Origin: Orientallactaga sibirica
Taxonomy: Eukaryota; Chordata; Mammalia; Rodentia; Dipodidae
NCBI GenBank assembly: GCA_036365145.1
Contig: JAEOAD010000025.1
Coordinates: 29,459,001-29,523,000, forward strand
Direction of reading: 5' to 3'
Length of the DNA stretch: 64,000 nucleotides
Part shown: positions 61,480 to 64,000 of the stretch, in pieces
Layout of the letters: each line of letters opens with the position of its first letter
Position numbering within the stretch: position 1 is the first letter of the stretch
The notes under the pieces: generated by a model
Told to the model about the DNA's origin: nothing
Seen by the model: only the letters and a program-made list of their open reading frames with translations
Databases searched by the model: none
Made by a program: the position numbers and the translations under genes

Positions 61480-61555
61480 CTGCGCCCCGCTGTGTGACTG
61501 GGGGAAGGCGCTTAGTGTCTCTGTTCCCCGTTGCCTTAGGGGAGTAATAACTGCC
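61480..61555 (-). repeat. MIR SINE fragment, minus strand
   Basis: GTGTGACTGGGGGAAGGCGC, CTCTGTTCCCCGTTGCC and GGAGTAATAACTGCC match reversed MIR and stop at the LTR boundary. Confidence 0.7.
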
Positions 61556-61903
61556 TGTTGCGGTCAGGTTTGCATTGCCGGCAGAAATCACCCGACCAAG
61601 AGCAGCTTGCGGGGAAAAATGGCTTATTTTGGCTTACAGACTCAAGGGGAAGCTCCATGATGGCAGGGGAAAACGATGGCACGAGCAGAGGGTGGACATC
61701 ATCCCCTGGCCAACATCAGGTGGACAACAGCAACAGGAGCATGTGCCCAACACTGGCAAGGGGAAACTGGCTGTAACACCCATAAGCCCGCCCCCAAGAA
61801 TACACCGCCTCTAGGGGGCGATAATTCCCAAATCTCCATCAGCTGGGAGCCTTGCATTCAGAACACCGAAGTTCATGGGGGACACCTGAATCAAACCACC
61901 ACA
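61556..61903 (-). mobile_element. Complete antisense MaLR-type LTR
   Basis: 348 bases with TG...CA termini: begins TGTTGCGGTCAGG and ends GAATCAAACCACCACA. The reversed AATAAA region reads GGCTTATTTTGGC. No SINE interrupts it, making it the best intact example of the LTR type seen at 25608, 39459 and 48825. No TSD is clear (CTGCC versus GTGGC). It interrupts a MIR. Confidence 0.75.
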
Positions 61904-62297
61904 GTGGCCCAGCCTCAGTGAGCTGCGGTCCACGGCTGTTCACTGACACCAGCTCTCGTGTCGGCAGCCCTGCAAAGGCTTAAAGACTTGTATTTGGTGA
62001 GTCACTGAAATCCCCTAAAGTCCGGATAGATATTCTGACCTTCGGCACCTCTGTTGCCTCCACCCAGGGACGCTTACTTCAAGCTTCTCCCATGTTGGTG
62101 GCGACACGTCCTGCAGGCTGTGGGGCCTTAGCCAGCTCCATTCCGGAGCACTGCGTATGACTGTTGCAGGCGTAGAATCCGGGTACCTTTCCATGGAATT
62201 AAATCTGAGACTTCTCTCATTCCCTCCCCTTCGGACTTCACTGATCATTGCTCCTATTCTGCTTCCGGACTAAAATTACTTCAACCAGGCCTAAATC
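61904..62297. other. Unique stretch without gene
   Basis: Plain sequence, no repeat or signature. Confidence 0.45.
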
Positions 62298-62314
62298 AAG
62301 AATGCTTTACTTCA

Positions 62315-62487
62315 GCCGGGCATGGTGGCGCACGCCTTTAATCCCAGCACTCGGGAGGCAGAGGTGGGAGGATCGCCTTGAGTTCGAGGCCACCCAGAGA
62401 CTACATAGTGAATTCCAGGTCAGCCTGGGCTAAAGTGAGACCCTACCTTGAAAAACCAAAAAAAATTAAAAAAATAAAAAAAAATAA
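62315..62487 (+). repeat. B1 SINE with 17-bp TSD
   Basis: Complete sense copy, tail of A-runs with single T interruptions. AAGAATGCTTTACTTCA at 62298-62314 is repeated exactly at 62488-62504, the longest perfect TSD in the window. Confidence 0.97.
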
Positions 62488-62504
62488 AAGAATGCTTTAC
62501 TTCA

Positions 62505-63624
62505 AAGTCTCCAGAAAGTCGGATACTACTGTGCTTTTTGGTCATATTAGTCTAGTCTAGGCTTGTCATTTTATAGTGAGCAAGTGGAGACCCAGCTAAG
62601 GAAGAGACATGTCCGGGTTGCTCACCCCTCACTCCTGACTCTAGGTGCAGCCCCCTGCTGTCCCACTGCAGAACCGGCAGCCACCTCACTGCCCCTGTAC
62701 AAGGACCCGCTGACCATTATCCTCTCAAGATGTCACGGGAGACTGGGTGTTGACCAGGGTCCTCGGGCCTCTGTGGGAAAGCTGTGATTTCTCAGTCCTG
62801 TCTCTGAGCCAGGCTCACAGACCACCCCTCTCAAAAGCCCTTGACTTGGGCTCTGGGGGCCTTGGGAAGGAGAAACAGGCGTGCACAGAGTTTGCAGCAC
62901 GCAGCTGCACCAGAGAAATGCGCAAGGATATGAATAAATTTGAATAATAATGAGGACAATGCCTGCATTAATAACATTGACTATTCACCTGACCCACCCT
63001 TCCCCCAGGATCTCAGCACTTAACCACCCTTGCCCCTGGAAATGTGGGTGAGTTACCCCTTTCTTTCTTTAGATGTGGATGGGGAGTGAGGACTGCAGAG
63101 TTGGGGGAGCCACAAGAGAGTGTGACCCTTTTTCTAACTTCCTGGCCTCCTGCAGACCCAAAGAGCTGAACTGACACACTTAACTGAGAATGAAGGCTGC
63201 TTCCTGTATTATATTCTAAGCACTGGGCCACTCTGGCCCCTATCACCTTCTTCTTAACGCCCCACCCCCACATTGTGTGCCATAACCCGTGAGGATGGAT
63301 GTCCAACTTCCAGGAGACTCAGGGGAAAAGATTCCCATTCCAGTGGCACGGATAGGAAAGACGCCTTCCATTTGTCAACAACAGACACCTGGGCATAAGC
63401 CCTAGACCGCTTCAGACAGGAAATCCTGTGGGTAGAGCTGACACAACAGGGTGGGGTGATGGGACAAACTGTGCTTGCCTAAGGGACCAAGGGTCTCTTG
63501 AGGAGGGCTTTTTGAAGAGAGGAATGTAGGACAGACTTGGGAAGCAGGGGAGAGTCCAGGTGAAGGAGAGAAAAGAAGGGAGAGGACAGCAGGATTCTGG
63601 AGTGTGGGGCTGCCCCTTCACAGA
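62505..63624. other. SINE-free unique stretch
   Basis: 1.1 kb without recognised repeats or coding signature. Confidence 0.5.
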
Positions 63625-63670
63625 GTGCTTGCCTAGACTGGCAAGGGTCTGGATCCGATCCCCTGAGCAT
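63625..63670 (+). repeat. ID-like SINE fragment
   Basis: AGAGTGCTTGCCTAGACTGG, then GGATCCGATCCCCTGAGCA, as in the ID head and B-box region. Confidence 0.5.
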
Positions 63671-64000
63671 GCAGTAGGGAGAGCGTCTCCAGTGGGGCTA
63701 CAGGGAGCTCTTGAAATGGAAGGGGGCTAACTGGAAGCTGGGTGTGGAAGGGATGGGATTGTGGGGTTGTGGCCTCTGTGACAAGCTGATTTTGCTCACC
63801 AGGAAGCCCAGGACCCCTCCCTTTGCCAACCCCTCGTGGCTCCCTGTCCCCACAGGCCAGTACAGGAAGCTGATGTCCACAGCTCCTTGTGTTGTGTGCC
63901 GTGCCCAGGCCTGCCCCACCGCTGAGGCTGACCAGTGATGGAGTGAGCTGCTGGGTGGGAGCAGTGGGGGGAGAAGAAACGGGCCATCCGGTTCCCTGAT
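63671..64000. other. Unique window end
   Basis: Contains the weak exon candidate at 63856. No repeats. Confidence 0.45.
63856..63938 (+). CDS. Weak candidate terminal coding exon
   Basis: A good polypyrimidine tract ending CTGTCCCCACAG precedes an open stretch of 27 codons that closes with TGA at 63936. In the frame giving QYRKLMSTAPCVVCRAQACP it is cysteine-rich with a CVVC pair. I recognise no protein, and such stretches occur by chance, so this is offered only as something to test against transcripts. Confidence 0.1.

Overview
The window is mammalian nuclear DNA from a rodent. The signature is a dense carpet of two SINE families: about 140-bp B1 (7SL-derived) copies and about 190-250-bp B2-like tRNA-derived SINEs with recognisable pol III A and B boxes, plus a few ID-like copies. 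The particular B2-like sequence and the accompanying LTR type resemble what I remember from dipodoid rodents (jerboas and relatives); that family-level placement is recollection, not a search result. Copies range from nearly intact with visible target-site duplications (TSDs) to badly decayed. Older layers (MIR, L2, MaLR/MLT1-type LTRs) lie underneath and are often split by the younger SINEs.

I find no convincing protein-coding gene, RNA gene, CpG island or CRISPR array. All open frames are short (180 codons at most), lack any family signature I recognise, and often run through repeats or homopolymers. The best reading is intergenic or deep-intronic DNA. One weak terminal-exon candidate sits at the right edge (63856-63938).

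Layout: 1-13 kb is unique DNA with scattered SINEs, opening with a perfect RFX X-box palindrome near position 231. 13.3-15.3 kb is a peculiar block of shingled partial duplications, including an exact 103-bp repeat. 15.6-21 kb is SINE-rich. 21.4-21.6 kb carries two CTCF-like motifs in the same orientation. 22-25 kb is unique DNA with MIR/L2. 25.6-26.2 kb is a solo LTR with a 5-bp TSD. 27.9-31.4 kb is a heavily rearranged repeat cluster with a 75-bp minisatellite and a head-to-head SINE pair. 32-35 kb is L2 and SINEs. 35.7-39.8 kb holds nested MaLR-type LTRs and a nearly complete LTR-internal-LTR element. 40-45 kb is L2/MIR. 45.1-46.9, 49.9-52.8 and 58.9-60.9 kb are SINE-poor deserts. 53-58.8 kb is mixed. 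60.9-64 kb has B1, one antisense LTR and unique sequence.

Any function is probably regulatory. Candidates are the X-box, the CTCF-like motifs (two in unique DNA, several carried by SINEs) and a series of AT-rich, homeodomain-motif-rich unique blocks that look like conserved noncoding elements. Conservation was not measured, so these are low-confidence calls. Repeat boundaries are read by eye and are approximate where no TSD is given.
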